Assembly (NCBI RefSeq): GCF_913773735.1
Contig: NZ_CAJYEB010000042.1
Location: 113,851-177,850 of the forward strand
Length of the DNA stretch: 64,000 nucleotides
Direction of reading: 5' to 3'
From: an uncultured Massilia sp.
Lineage (GTDB): Bacteria; Pseudomonadota; Gammaproteobacteria; Burkholderiales; Burkholderiaceae_D
The position numbers and the translations under genes are program-made. Below the pieces are notes generated by a model. The model ran no database searches. It was not told the origin of the DNA and saw nothing but the letters and a program-made list of their open reading frames with translations. Below are positions 27,931-37,428 of this stretch, piece by piece. Every line of letters begins with the position of its first letter. Position 1 is the first letter of the stretch.

Positions 27931-29220
27931 ATGGACCACATTCCTCCGCGCGCCGTCACCGGCGCCGCGATGGACGAGCACGTCCCGCGCCGTCGGCGCG
28001 GCCGGCGCGCCGTGCGTGCCGGCGCCGGCGCCGCCCTCCTCTGCCTCGCCGCCTGGGGCGGCTGGCAACTGCTGCCGCGCGGCCTCGAGGTCGCGGCGCG
28101 CGACGTGCGCATCGCCCGCGTGGCGCCGGGCGTCTTCCACGACGACATCATGGTGCGCACCAGCGCCGAACCGCTGCGCTCCGTCGTGCTCGATGCGGTC
28201 GAATCGGGCCGCGTCGAAGAGGTGTTCGCGCGCGACGGCCAGCACGTCGAGAAGGGCGACCTGCTGTTTCGCCTGTCGAACCCGCAGCGCCACCTCGAAC
28301 TGCTGGCGCGCCAGACCGAGTACGCGCAGCAGATCTCGAACCTGGCCAACCTGCGCGTGGCCCGGGAAGCCGGCCGCACCGACCACCTGCGCCGGCTGTC
28401 CGAGCTCGCGTTCGCGCTGGAACAGGCGCGCAAGCAGCACGCGCGCAACGCCGGCCTGGCGGCGCGCGGCTTCCTGTCGGCGGCGGCGCTGGAGGACGCC
28501 GCCGACAGGCTGGCGCAGCAGCGCCGCGCGCTGGACGAGGAACGGCGCGCCAGCGCCGCCGAGGAACGCGTGCGCGAAGGCGCGCTGCGCCAGGTCGGCG
28601 GCGTGATCGAAGGGCTGCAGTCGGGCCTGAAGCTGGTGAGCGCGAGCGTCGACGCGCTGGCCGTGCGCGCCCCGGCCGCCGGCATGCTGACCGGCTTTCG
28701 CCTGCAGGTCGGCGAGACCGTGCGCCCCGACCAGCGCATCGGCCGCATCGACGATCCGCAGCGCTTCAAGCTCAGCGCCAGGATCGACGAGTTCTACCTG
28801 AGCCGCGTGCGCGTCGGCCAGCCCGGCCGCGCGCTGCAGGACGAGCGGAGCTATGCGCTGAAGGTCGCCACCGTCTACCCGCAGGTGCAGGACGGCCGCT
28901 TCACCGCGGAGCTGGAATTCGCCGGCGCGCAGCCGCAGGTGATCAGCGCCGGCCAGGGCATCGACGCGCAGCTGACGCTGGGCGAGCCGGCCCGCGCCCT
29001 GCTGCTGCCCAACGGTGCCTTTGCCCTCGATGGCGGCGGCGCCTGGGTGTTCGTGGTGGCGCCCGATGGCGTGCATGCGCGCAAGCGCAGCGTGCGGCTC
29101 GGACGGCGCAGCAATACCCAGGTCGAGGTGCTGGCGGGCCTGGCCGCCGGCGACGCCGTGATCGTGTCCGGCTACACGTCGTTCGGCAAGGCCGAGCGGC
29201 TCCGATTGACGAAGCGCTAG
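27931..29220 (+). CDS. HlyD/RND-type periplasmic adaptor protein
   Basis: The adaptor (429 residues from this start) has an N-terminal membrane anchor (AGAGAALLCLAAWGGWQLLP) after a run of Arg, a lipoyl-like half at VESGRVEEVFARDGQHVEKGD, a long coiled-coil hairpin of Arg/Gln/Ala heptads (about residues 110-230), the second lipoyl half (AVRAPAAGMLTGF) and a beta-barrel. It links an inner-membrane transporter to an outer-membrane channel. Starts at ATG 27910, 27931 and 27970 are all in frame; a sigma-54 transcript starting near 27908 leaves only two bases before 27910, so I prefer 27931. No outer-membrane channel gene is nearby. Confidence 0.86.
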   Translation: MDHIPPRAVTGAAMDEHVPRRRRGRRAVRAGAGAALLCLAAWGGWQLLPRGLEVAARDVRIARVAPGVFHDDIMVRTSAEPLRSVVLDAVESGRVEEVFARDGQHVEKGDLLFRLSNPQRHLELLARQTEYAQQISNLANLRVAREAGRTDHLRRLSELAFALEQARKQHARNAGLAARGFLSAAALEDAADRLAQQRRALDEERRASAAEERVREGALRQVGGVIEGLQSGLKLVSASVDALAVRAPAAGMLTGFRLQVGETVRPDQRIGRIDDPQRFKLSARIDEFYLSRVRVGQPGRALQDERSYALKVATVYPQVQDGRFTAELEFAGAQPQVISAGQGIDAQLTLGEPARALLLPNGAFALDGGGAWVFVVAPDGVHARKRSVRLGRRSNTQVEVLAGLAAGDAVIVSGYTSFGKAERLRLTKR

Positions 29221-29280
29221 GGGCACCCGTGCCCACCCAACGAACGTCTTAAGATGCATCCATTACAGGGAACCCACACC

Positions 29281-29961
29281 ATGCTCAAGCTATCAGGCGT
29301 CAGCAAGATCCACACCGCGGGCGAGATCCGCACCACGGCCCTCGACCGCATCGACCTCGAGATCGCCGCCGGCGAATACGTCGCCATCACCGGGCCGTCC
29401 GGCTGCGGCAAGTCCACGCTGCTGGGGGTGCTCGGCCTGCTCGACGTGCCGACCTCCGGCGACTACTGGTTCGACGGCCAGAACGTGGCCGGCTGGAGCG
29501 AGGCGAAACTGAACGCGCTGCGGCGCGGGAAGATCGGCTTCATCTTCCAGAGCTTCAATTTGATCGAGGAACTGAGCGTGCACGAGAACGTCGAGCTGGC
29601 GCTGGAATACAGCGGCGTGGCGGCCTCCGAGCGGCGCCGCCGCGTGAAGGGGATGCTGGAGCGCCTGGGCATCGACCACCGCGCCAGGCACCGCCCTTCG
29701 CAGCTGTCCGGCGGCCAGCAGCAGCGCGTGGCGATCGCGCGCGCGCTGGTCGCCAACCCCGTCATGCTGCTGGCCGACGAACCAACCGGCAACCTCGACA
29801 CCGCACACGGCGAGGAAGTGATGCGCCTGCTGCGCGCCATCAACGCCGAGGGCACCACCGTCGTCATGGTCACGCACTCGCCGGCGCACGCCGCGCAAGC
29901 CTCGCGCACGCTGCGCCTGCTCGACGGCCGCGTCGTCGTCGACGCGCTGCTGGCGGCATGA
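29281..29961 (+). CDS. ABC transporter ATP-binding protein, MacB/LolD-type
   Basis: The 226-residue ATPase has Walker A GPSGCGKST (38-46), signature LSGGQQQRVAIARAL and Walker B VMLLADEPTGNLD, with the ADEPTGNLD of the MacB/LolD/FtsE group. An AGGGA ribosome site precedes the ATG at 29281. It powers the permease encoded ten bases downstream and follows the adaptor gene. Confidence 0.95.
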   Translation: MLKLSGVSKIHTAGEIRTTALDRIDLEIAAGEYVAITGPSGCGKSTLLGVLGLLDVPTSGDYWFDGQNVAGWSEAKLNALRRGKIGFIFQSFNLIEELSVHENVELALEYSGVAASERRRRVKGMLERLGIDHRARHRPSQLSGGQQQRVAIARALVANPVMLLADEPTGNLDTAHGEEVMRLLRAINAEGTTVVMVTHSPAHAAQASRTLRLLDGRVVVDALLAA

Positions 29962-29971
29962 AGGAGGCACG

Positions 29972-32374
29972 ATGAACCTGCGCGATTTCCGCATCGGCTG
30001 GCGCCTGCTGCGCAAGGAGCCGGCGTATTCCCTGGTCACCATCCTGGGCCTGGCTGTCGGCATCGCCGCCTGCTTCCTGCTGCTGGGCTATGTGCGCCAC
30101 TCGTTTTCCTACGACGAGCACGTACCGCAGCGCGAGCGCGTCTACCAGCTGACCAACCGCTGGAACCTGGCCCTGCTCGGCGACCGCTGGAGCGCCCTGT
30201 CGCCGCTGCCGCCGCGCGACGCCGCGCTGGCCAGCGGCCAGCCGCTGCTGGCCACGGCCTTCCTCGACCGCGCCATCGAGGCGCGCCTCGGCGGCCAGTT
30301 GCACAAGGTGCACGTGGGGCTGGTCGATCCCGACTTCGCGCGGATCTTCGCGCCGCAGGTGCTGGCCGGCGACCTGCACGCGGCGCTCACGCGCCCGGAA
30401 GCGCTGGCGCTGACGCGCGAGACGGCGCTGCGGCTGTTCGGCCGCGTCGACGCGGTCGGCAAGACGCTGGTGGACGACCGCGACACCTATGTCGTGGCGG
30501 CGGTGGTGGCCGACCCGCCGCCGGCCAGCACCCTGCCCTACGAGGCGCTGGGCGGCATCGGCGGCATCACGGTGCCGGACGAGTTTCGCAGGATGGCCAG
30601 GGAAAAGTGGGGCTTTTCGCCGGGCCGCGTGTACCTGAAACTGCTGCCCGGGGCCGACCCGGACGCCGTGGTCGAGGCGATGCGGCGCGGCCTGCGCGCG
30701 TCGCCGCTGGTGCGGCGCGAATACGCCGAGCAGGTGGCGGCGCTGGGCGGACGCGACCTGATCGAATACAGCCTGATGCCGCTGGCCGACGCCTACCTGG
30801 CCGACGTCGAGGACCCGATCGGCCAGCACGGCAACCGCCTCGCGGTGCTCGGCCTGGCCGCGGTGGCGCTGCTGATCCTGCTGCTGGCGGCCAGCAACTA
30901 CGTCAACCTGGCCACCGTGCGCACGCTGGCGCGCCGGCGCGAGATCGCGATGCGCAAGGTGCTGGGCGCGTCGGCGCCGGCGGTGGCGCGCCAGTTCCTG
31001 GCCGAATCGGTGCTGGTATGCCTGGTCGCGACCGTGCTGGGCCTGCTGCTGGCCTGGCTGCTGCTGCCGGTGTTCGCCGACCTGGTGCAGCGCCGGCTCG
31101 ACGCCGTGTTCGACGCCCCCGCGCTGGGCGCGGCCCTGGCGCTGGGCCTGGTGCTGGGCCTCGTCGCCGGCATCTGGCCGACCTGGTCGGCGCTGGGCGT
31201 GCGCGCCGGCGCGGCGCTGGCCGGGCGCGGCCACGCGGAGTCGGGCGGCGGCCTGTGGGCGCGGCGCGCGCTGACCGTGCTGCAGTTCGCCGCCGCCATG
31301 GGCCTTACCGCCACCACCCTCGCCGTCGCCTGGCAGACCCGCTATGCCAGCACCCTCGATCCCGGCTTCGACCCGGCGCCGCTATTGATGTTCCCGGCCG
31401 CGAACACCATGCAGGATCCGCGCCTGCGCGCCTTCCGCGACGAGGTCGCGCGCCTGCCCGGCGTGGCCGGCGTGGCGGTGTCGCACCTGCCGTTCAGCGT
31501 CGGCGACAACATCGTCACGCTGCGCCGCGACGGCGGCCAGGCGACGGACCTGAACCTGTATGCGGTCAGTCCGGAATTCTTCGGCGTGTATGGCCTGAAG
31601 CCCGTGGCCGGGCGCCTGTACGATCCGACGCTGGACCAGCCCAACGAACCCGAACGGGTGGTGATCAACACGGCGGCCGCGCGCCGGCTCGGTTTCGCCA
31701 GCCCGGCGGACGCGGTCGGCAAGACGGTCGCCAACCCCGCCGGCGGCAAGCCGATGCAGGTGGTCGGCGTGGCGCCGGACATGCGCCACCGCTCGGCGCG
31801 CAGCGAGCAGCGGCCGGTGGCGTTCTACCTGCGCGACCGGGTCGGCACGTTCACCGTGCGCTGCCAGGGCGACGTCGAGCCGGTGCGGCGCGCCATCGAG
31901 GCGGCCTGGCCGCGCTACTTCCCCAACGAGAGCCTGGGTGTGTTGCGCGTGCCGGCCCTGATCGTCGAGCTGTTCTACGCCGACGACCTGCGCCTGGCCC
32001 AGCTGCTGGCCGCGGCCAGCGTCACCGCCACCGCCATCGCCGCCTTCGGCATCTACGTGCTGGCCGCCTACAGCGTGCGCCGGCGCGAGAAGGAAATCGT
32101 ACTGCGCAAGCTGTACGGCGCCGGCGGCGCGGCGATCGGGAAGCTGGTGGCGCGCGAGTTCGCCGCGCTGGTCGGCGCCGGCGCCCTGCTCGGGCTGCCG
32201 CTGGCGTACCTCGCCATCGAGCGCTGGATGGGGGGCTTCGCCGAGCGCGCGCCGATCGGCGGCTGGACGCTGGCGGCGGCGCTGCTGGTGGCGGGCGCCG
32301 TCGCGCTGGCCGCCACGCTGCGCCACGCGCTGGCGGCGCTGCGCATCCGTCCGGCGCTGGCGCTCAGGGAGTGA
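29972..32374 (+). CDS. Duplicated MacB/FtsX-type ABC permease
   Basis: An 800-residue permease made of two repeated halves. Each half has an N-terminal helix, a large periplasmic MacB-PCD domain and an FtsX core of three helices (first core about 285-405, second about 690-795). A strong AAGGAGG precedes the ATG. The duplicated FtsX architecture is that of MacB-like efflux and lipoprotein-release systems, which use mechanical transmission to expel antimicrobial peptides, toxins or lipoproteins. With the adaptor and ATPase it forms a complete inner-membrane machine; cargo is unknown. Confidence 0.92.
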   Translation: MNLRDFRIGWRLLRKEPAYSLVTILGLAVGIAACFLLLGYVRHSFSYDEHVPQRERVYQLTNRWNLALLGDRWSALSPLPPRDAALASGQPLLATAFLDRAIEARLGGQLHKVHVGLVDPDFARIFAPQVLAGDLHAALTRPEALALTRETALRLFGRVDAVGKTLVDDRDTYVVAAVVADPPPASTLPYEALGGIGGITVPDEFRRMAREKWGFSPGRVYLKLLPGADPDAVVEAMRRGLRASPLVRREYAEQVAALGGRDLIEYSLMPLADAYLADVEDPIGQHGNRLAVLGLAAVALLILLLAASNYVNLATVRTLARRREIAMRKVLGASAPAVARQFLAESVLVCLVATVLGLLLAWLLLPVFADLVQRRLDAVFDAPALGAALALGLVLGLVAGIWPTWSALGVRAGAALAGRGHAESGGGLWARRALTVLQFAAAMGLTATTLAVAWQTRYASTLDPGFDPAPLLMFPAANTMQDPRLRAFRDEVARLPGVAGVAVSHLPFSVGDNIVTLRRDGGQATDLNLYAVSPEFFGVYGLKPVAGRLYDPTLDQPNEPERVVINTAAARRLGFASPADAVGKTVANPAGGKPMQVVGVAPDMRHRSARSEQRPVAFYLRDRVGTFTVRCQGDVEPVRRAIEAAWPRYFPNESLGVLRVPALIVELFYADDLRLAQLLAAASVTATAIAAFGIYVLAAYSVRRREKEIVLRKLYGAGGAAIGKLVAREFAALVGAGALLGLPLAYLAIERWMGGFAERAPIGGWTLAAALLVAGAVALAATLRHALAALRIRPALALRE

Positions 32375-32386
32375 ACGCGCGGCGCG

Positions 32387-34264
32387 TCAGATCTCGACCT
32401 GGGTACCGAGTTCGATGACGCGGTTGGTCGGGATCTGGTAATAGGCCGCCGCGGTGCGCGCATTGCGCTGCATCGCCACGTACAGGTGCTCGCGCCACGG
32501 CATCATGCCCTGGCCGGGCACCGAGATGATGGTCTGGCGCGTGATGAAGAACGAGGTCTCCATCATCTCGAACGTGAGCCCCTTGGCGGCGCACAGGCGC
32601 AGCACGCCCGGGATGTCGGCTTCGTCCTTGAAGCCGTAGCTGACGTTCACCTGGTAGCAGTCGTGTCCCAGCGCGACCACCTCGACCTGTTCCTGTTCCG
32701 GCACGTACGGCTCCTCGCGGATGCGCACGGTGAGGAACACGACGCGCTCGTGCAGCACCTTGTTGTGCAGCAGGTTGTGCAGCAGCGCGTGCGGCACGCC
32801 GTCGGTCTCGCCGCGCAGGAAGATGGCGGTGCCGGCCACGCGGTCGGGCGGGGCGATGAACAGCGAATCGAGGAATTCCTCGAGCGGGATCGCATGCTTC
32901 TCGAGGTTCTCGTAGACCAGTTCGCGGCCGCGCTTCCAGGTCAGCATGATGGTCAGCAGCACGGCGCCCAGGCACAGCGGGAACCAGCCGCCGTGCAGCA
33001 GCTTGAGGGTGCTGGCCGAGAACAGCATCACGTCCATCAGCATGAAGAAGCCGGTGGCGCCCAGGCACAGCGCCAGCGGCAGGTGCCAGCGGTAGCGGAT
33101 CACGAAGAAGGTCAGGAAGGTGGTGGCGAACATGGTCGCCGTCACCGCGATGCCGTAGGCGCCGGCCAGCTTGTCGGACGAGCCGAAGCCGATCACCGCG
33201 ATCAGCACCACGACCAGCTGCAGCCAGTTCACGGCCGGGATGTAGATCTGGCCGATCTCGCTTTCCGACGTGTGCATCACGCGCATGCGCGGCAGCAGCC
33301 CCAGCGCGATGGCCTGCTTGGTCATCGAGAAGGTGCCGGAAATGGTGGCCTGCGAGGCGATCACCGCGGCCATCGTCGACAGCACCACCAGCGGCAGCAC
33401 GCTCCAGCTGCCGAGCTGGTGGAAGAACGGGTTGTCGATGGCTTCCGGATGCGTGATCAGGAGGCCGCCCTGGCCCAGGTAGTTCAGCGCCAGCGCCGGA
33501 AACACGACCAGGAACCAGGCGACGCGGATCGGCTTCTTGCCGAAATGGCCCATGTCGGCGTACAGCGCCTCGGCACCGGTGAACGCCAGCACCACGGCGC
33601 CCAGCGCGACAAAGGCGATGAACTGGTTGCGCACCACGAATTCGACGGCGTAATAGGGATTGAGCGCCTTCAGGATCACCGGCGCCTGCACGATGTTGAT
33701 GATGCCCATGACGGCCAGCGCGGCGAACCACAGGATCATCACCGGACCGAACCAGCGGCCGATGCCCGCCGTGCCGTGGCGCTGCACGCTGTACAGGATC
33801 ACCAGCACGACGATGGTCAGCGGCACCACGTAGTGCGACAGCGCCGGCGTGGCCACTTCCAGGCCCTCGATCGCGCCGAGCACGGAAATCGCCGGCGTGA
33901 TCACGGAGTCGCCATAGAACATGGTGGCGCCGAACACGCCGATCAGCATCAGCGGGTACTGCCAGCGCGAATGGCGCTTCACCGAGTTCAGCGCGAGCGC
34001 CATCAGCGCCATGATGCCGCCCTCGCCGCGGTTGTCGGCACGCAACACCAGGGTCACGTATTTCAGTGAGACGATCATCGTCAGGCCCCAGAAGATCAGG
34101 GACACGATGCCGAGCAGGTTGGGGGTACTCAGTTCCAGGCCATGGGTAGGGTCGAAGATGGTCTTGAGCGTGTACAGCGGGCTCGTCCCGATGTCGCCGT
34201 AGACGATGCCGACCGCAGCCAGGGTCAGCGCCGCAACGCTGCTTTTCTTATGTTCGGACGTCAA
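32387..34264 (-). CDS. kup: Low-affinity potassium transporter Kup
   Basis: The 625-residue protein has twelve predicted membrane helices and the Kup signature GIVYGDIGTSPLYTLKTIF near the N terminus, with a cytoplasmic C-terminal domain of about 170 residues. The family takes up K+ with protons. I chose the TTG at 34264 (product starting TSEHKKSSVAAL after the initiator) because the length then equals E. coli Kup and a promoter candidate lies just upstream at 34296-34324; an earlier TTG at 34324 would overlap that promoter. It converges with the export permease. Confidence 0.92.
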   Translation of the reverse strand: MTSEHKKSSVAALTLAAVGIVYGDIGTSPLYTLKTIFDPTHGLELSTPNLLGIVSLIFWGLTMIVSLKYVTLVLRADNRGEGGIMALMALALNSVKRHSRWQYPLMLIGVFGATMFYGDSVITPAISVLGAIEGLEVATPALSHYVVPLTIVVLVILYSVQRHGTAGIGRWFGPVMILWFAALAVMGIINIVQAPVILKALNPYYAVEFVVRNQFIAFVALGAVVLAFTGAEALYADMGHFGKKPIRVAWFLVVFPALALNYLGQGGLLITHPEAIDNPFFHQLGSWSVLPLVVLSTMAAVIASQATISGTFSMTKQAIALGLLPRMRVMHTSESEIGQIYIPAVNWLQLVVVLIAVIGFGSSDKLAGAYGIAVTATMFATTFLTFFVIRYRWHLPLALCLGATGFFMLMDVMLFSASTLKLLHGGWFPLCLGAVLLTIMLTWKRGRELVYENLEKHAIPLEEFLDSLFIAPPDRVAGTAIFLRGETDGVPHALLHNLLHNKVLHERVVFLTVRIREEPYVPEQEQVEVVALGHDCYQVNVSYGFKDEADIPGVLRLCAAKGLTFEMMETSFFITRQTIISVPGQGMMPWREHLYVAMQRNARTAAAYYQIPTNRVIELGTQVEI

Positions 34265-34295
34265 GTTGTCACCGTAGGTTGTTCTGGTGCGTTGC

Positions 34296-34324
34296 ACAAT
34301 AGAATAATCAATCCGGAAAGACAA
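34296..34324 (-). promoter_or_regulatory. Candidate sigma-70 promoter for kup
   Basis: On the minus strand TTGTCT (34324-34319) and TATTGT (34301-34296) are separated by 17 bases, each matching four of six consensus positions. Predicted transcription start near 34289 leaves about 25 bases before the TTG start at 34264. Confidence 0.4.
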
Positions 34325-34516
34325 GGTTGTCCTTTCCGTCAGCGCTGTTATTTTCTCAAAGTTTTTTGCTTTGGATTCAGGCGCAAAGTGTGCACCATCG
34401 GGCGCGCGGCGAGCGCGCGACAGTGCGGCCGGCGGTGCGCCGCCGGATCGACCGCCTGCACGTTACACCGGGTTGCGGGATAATGACAGGTTCGCCAATC
34501 CATCCCCTCCATTCCC

Positions 34517-35401
34517 ATGCGTACCGGCATCCTGTCCGCGGCCCTCGCCTTCCTGTGCTGGGGCCTGTTCCCGCTGTATTTCCACGCCATCGACGCCATC
34601 CCGCCGCTGCAGATCCTCGCGCACCGCATGCTGTGGTCGCTGCTGTTCCTGGCGATCGTGCTGCTCGTGCGGCGCCAGTGGGCCTGGCTGCACCTGGTGC
34701 GCCAGCCACGCGTCTTCTTCAGTTTCGTCGCCTCGGCGCTCCTGCTGAGCATCAACTGGCTGATCTATATCTGGGCCGTCAACAACGGCCACGTGATCGA
34801 GGCCAGCCTGGGCTATTTCATCAATCCGCTGGTGAACATCATGCTCGGCTACGTGATCCTGAAGGAACGCCTGCGGCCGGCGCAATGGATGGCGATCGCG
34901 GTGGCGGCGCTGGGCGTGGCCTGGCTGACCTGGCAGGCCGGCACGGTCCCCTGGATCGCGCTGGCGCTGGCGGCGTCGTTCGGCGGCTACGGCCTGCTGC
35001 GCAAGACGGCGGCGCTGGGCGCGCTGGAAGGCCTGTCGTTCGAGACCATGGTGCTGTTCCCGCTGGCGGCCGGCTACGTCGGCTGGCTGACGGCGCACGG
35101 CGCGAACGCCTTCCTCACCACCCCGTCGGACACGACCCGGCTACTGCTGGTGATGGCCGGGCCGATCACCGCGATCCCGCTGCTGCTGTTCGCCTCCGGG
35201 GCGCGACGGATCCCGCTGTCGATCCTGGGCCTGCTGCAATACATGTCGCCGACGCTGCAATTCCTGCTGGGCGTGTGGATCTTCCACGAAGCCTTCAGCC
35301 TCGACCGCCTGGTCGGCTTCGCCCTGATCTGGACCGCGCTGGCCCTGTTCGCCGCCGAAGGCCTGCTGCGCCGCCCCGTTCCCGCACCGAAACAAGCTTG
35401 A
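34517..35401 (+). CDS. rarD: RarD, EamA/DMT-family transporter
   Basis: The 294-residue protein has ten predicted membrane helices in two EamA repeats. The start MRTGILSAALAFLCWGLFPL and the conserved NWLIYIWAVNNGHVIEASLG and GPITAIPLLLFASGARRIP are typical of RarD. Substrate is unknown; it was named for chloramphenicol sensitivity in Pseudomonas. GATAAT at 34479-34484 is a possible -10. A palindromic repeat starts six bases after the stop. Confidence 0.92.
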   Translation: MRTGILSAALAFLCWGLFPLYFHAIDAIPPLQILAHRMLWSLLFLAIVLLVRRQWAWLHLVRQPRVFFSFVASALLLSINWLIYIWAVNNGHVIEASLGYFINPLVNIMLGYVILKERLRPAQWMAIAVAALGVAWLTWQAGTVPWIALALAASFGGYGLLRKTAALGALEGLSFETMVLFPLAAGYVGWLTAHGANAFLTTPSDTTRLLLVMAGPITAIPLLLFASGARRIPLSILGLLQYMSPTLQFLLGVWIFHEAFSLDRLVGFALIWTALALFAAEGLLRRPVPAPKQA

Positions 35402-35406
35402 CCTTC

Positions 35407-35447
35407 CACAAACCGGGGTCAGAGCCGGGCTCTGACCCCGGTTTGTG
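35407..35447. repeat. 41-bp palindrome of the GGGGTCAGAGCC family
   Basis: Exact 20-base arms (35407-35426 and 35428-35447) around a single central base, both containing GGGGTCAGAGCC. The same family occurs at 16736-16815. A degenerate half copy, GTGCTCTGGCCCCGAATTTT, lies at 35488-35507. It sits between rarD and ettA. Confidence 0.93.
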
Positions 35448-35552
35448 TTTGCGCAAATGGGGAATGGCGGGGCGGCGCGGAAAAGAGTGCTCTGGCCCCG
35501 AATTTTCAGTATGCTGTCGTCCTTTCAATCGCATTCACCAAATACTGATTAC

Positions 35553-37220
35553 ATGGCCAATTACGTCTACACCATGAACCGCGTGGGCAAGATCGTCCCA
35601 CCGAAACGCCAGATCCTGAAGGATATTTCGCTGTCCTTCTTTCCGGGCGCGAAGATCGGCGTGCTGGGCCTGAACGGCTCCGGCAAGTCGACCTTGCTGA
35701 AGATCATGGCCGGCATCGATACCGACATCCAGGGCGAAGCGCGCCCGATGCCGGGCCTGAACATCGGTTACCTGCCGCAGGAGCCGCAGCTGGATCCGGA
35801 CAAGACCGTGCGCCAGGAAGTGGAAAGCGGCCTGGGCGAAGCCTTCGAGGCGCAGGGCAAGCTGGAAGCCGTGTATGCTGCCTACGCCGAGCCGGACGCC
35901 GACTTCGACGCGCTGGCCAAGGAGCAGGAGCGCCTGGAATCGATCATCGCCGCGGCCGACGGCGGCAACCTCAACCTGCAGCTGGAAATGGCCGCCGACG
36001 CGCTGCGCCTGCCGCCGTGGGATGCGAAGATCGGCGTGCTGTCGGGCGGCGAGAAGCGCCGCGTGGCGCTGTGCAAGCTGCTGCTGTCCAAGCCCGACAT
36101 GCTGCTGCTGGACGAGCCGACCAACCACCTGGACGCCGAATCGGTCGACTGGCTGGAACAGTTCCTGGTGCGCTTCCCCGGCACCGTGGTCGGCATCACC
36201 CACGACCGCTACTTCCTCGACAACGCCGCCGAATGGATCCTGGAACTGGACCGCGGCCACGGCATCCCCTGGAAGGGCAATTACTCGAGCTGGCTGGAGC
36301 AGAAGGAAGCCCGCCTGAAGCAGGAAGAAGCGACGGAATCGGCGCGCCAGAAGGCGCTGGCCAAGGAACTCGAGTGGGCGCGCCAGAATCCGAAGGCACG
36401 CCAGGCGAAATCCAAGGCGCGCATGGCCCGCTTCAACGAACTGTCCGAATACGAATACCAGAAGCGCAACGAGACCCAGGAGATCTTCATCCCCGTCGCG
36501 GAACGCCTGGGCAACGAAGTCATCGAGTTCAACAACGTCTCGAAGGCCTTCGGCGACCGCCTCCTGATCGACAATTTGTCGTTCACGATTCCGCCGGGCG
36601 CCATCGTCGGCATCATCGGCCCGAACGGCGCCGGCAAGTCGACGCTGTTCAAGATGATCGCCGGCATCGAGCAACCGGACAGCGGCGAAGTCAAGATCGG
36701 CCAGACCGCCCGCGTCTCGCTGGTCGACCAGTCGCGCGACAGCCTGGAAGCCAACAAGACCGTGTTCGAGGACGTCAGCGGCGGCGCCGACATGCTGTCC
36801 GTCGGCCGCTTCGAGATGCCGTCGCGCGCCTATCTCGGCCGCTTCAACTTCAAGGGCGCCGACCAGCAGAAGCTGGTGGGCAACCTGTCGGGCGGCGAAC
36901 GCGGCCGCCTGCACCTGGCCAAGACGCTGCTCAAGGGCGGCAACGTGCTGCTGCTGGACGAACCGTCGAACGACCTGGACGTCGAGACCCTGCGCGCGCT
37001 GGAAGACGCCCTGCTGGAATTCGCCGGCAGCGTGATGGTCATCTCGCACGACCGCTGGTTCCTGGACCGCATCGCGACCCACATCCTGGCCTTCGAAGGC
37101 GATTCCCAGGTTACCTTCTTCAACGGTAACTACCAGGAATACGAAGCGGACAAGAAGAAGCGCCTGGGCGAAGAAGGCGCCAAGCCGAAGCGCATCCGCT
37201 ACAAGCCGCTCACGACCTGA
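35553..37220 (+). CDS. ettA: Energy-dependent translational throttle protein EttA
   Basis: EttA is a tandem-ATPase ABC-F protein that binds the ribosomal E site and controls the first peptide bond in response to ADP/ATP. The 555-residue protein, the same length as E. coli EttA, has Walker A motifs GLNGSGKST and GPNGAGKST, signatures LSGGEKRRVAL and LSGGERGRLHL, and the ABC-F linker rich in Lys/Arg/Gln (about 245-320). The ATG at 35553 is preferred because the family starts MANYVYTMNRVGK. A strong terminator follows. Confidence 0.96.
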   Translation: MANYVYTMNRVGKIVPPKRQILKDISLSFFPGAKIGVLGLNGSGKSTLLKIMAGIDTDIQGEARPMPGLNIGYLPQEPQLDPDKTVRQEVESGLGEAFEAQGKLEAVYAAYAEPDADFDALAKEQERLESIIAAADGGNLNLQLEMAADALRLPPWDAKIGVLSGGEKRRVALCKLLLSKPDMLLLDEPTNHLDAESVDWLEQFLVRFPGTVVGITHDRYFLDNAAEWILELDRGHGIPWKGNYSSWLEQKEARLKQEEATESARQKALAKELEWARQNPKARQAKSKARMARFNELSEYEYQKRNETQEIFIPVAERLGNEVIEFNNVSKAFGDRLLIDNLSFTIPPGAIVGIIGPNGAGKSTLFKMIAGIEQPDSGEVKIGQTARVSLVDQSRDSLEANKTVFEDVSGGADMLSVGRFEMPSRAYLGRFNFKGADQQKLVGNLSGGERGRLHLAKTLLKGGNVLLLDEPSNDLDVETLRALEDALLEFAGSVMVISHDRWFLDRIATHILAFEGDSQVTFFNGNYQEYEADKKKRLGEEGAKPKRIRYKPLTT

Positions 37221-37241
37221 TCCGTATCGGTCCGATGCACG

Positions 37242-37268
37242 AAAGCTCCCCGCGGGGAGCTTTTTTTT
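37242..37268 (+). terminator. Rho-independent terminator of ettA
   Basis: AAAGCTCCCC pairs with GGGGAGCTTT around a short GC turn and is followed by a run of T residues to 37268, about 20 bases after the ettA stop. Confidence 0.93.
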
Positions 37269-37428
37269 CGCCGGTTTGCCACATGTATCACATTGATTTA
37301 TAAGCGGAAATGGATCGGCACCCCATCAAAGTCATGTGTAGAATCGGTCGGAGTTGAGCTTGTTCAAGCCAATGCGTGATTGCACCGAACCGTTACGAGG
37401 CGGGCTTCGCGCCTGGCAGACCACATTC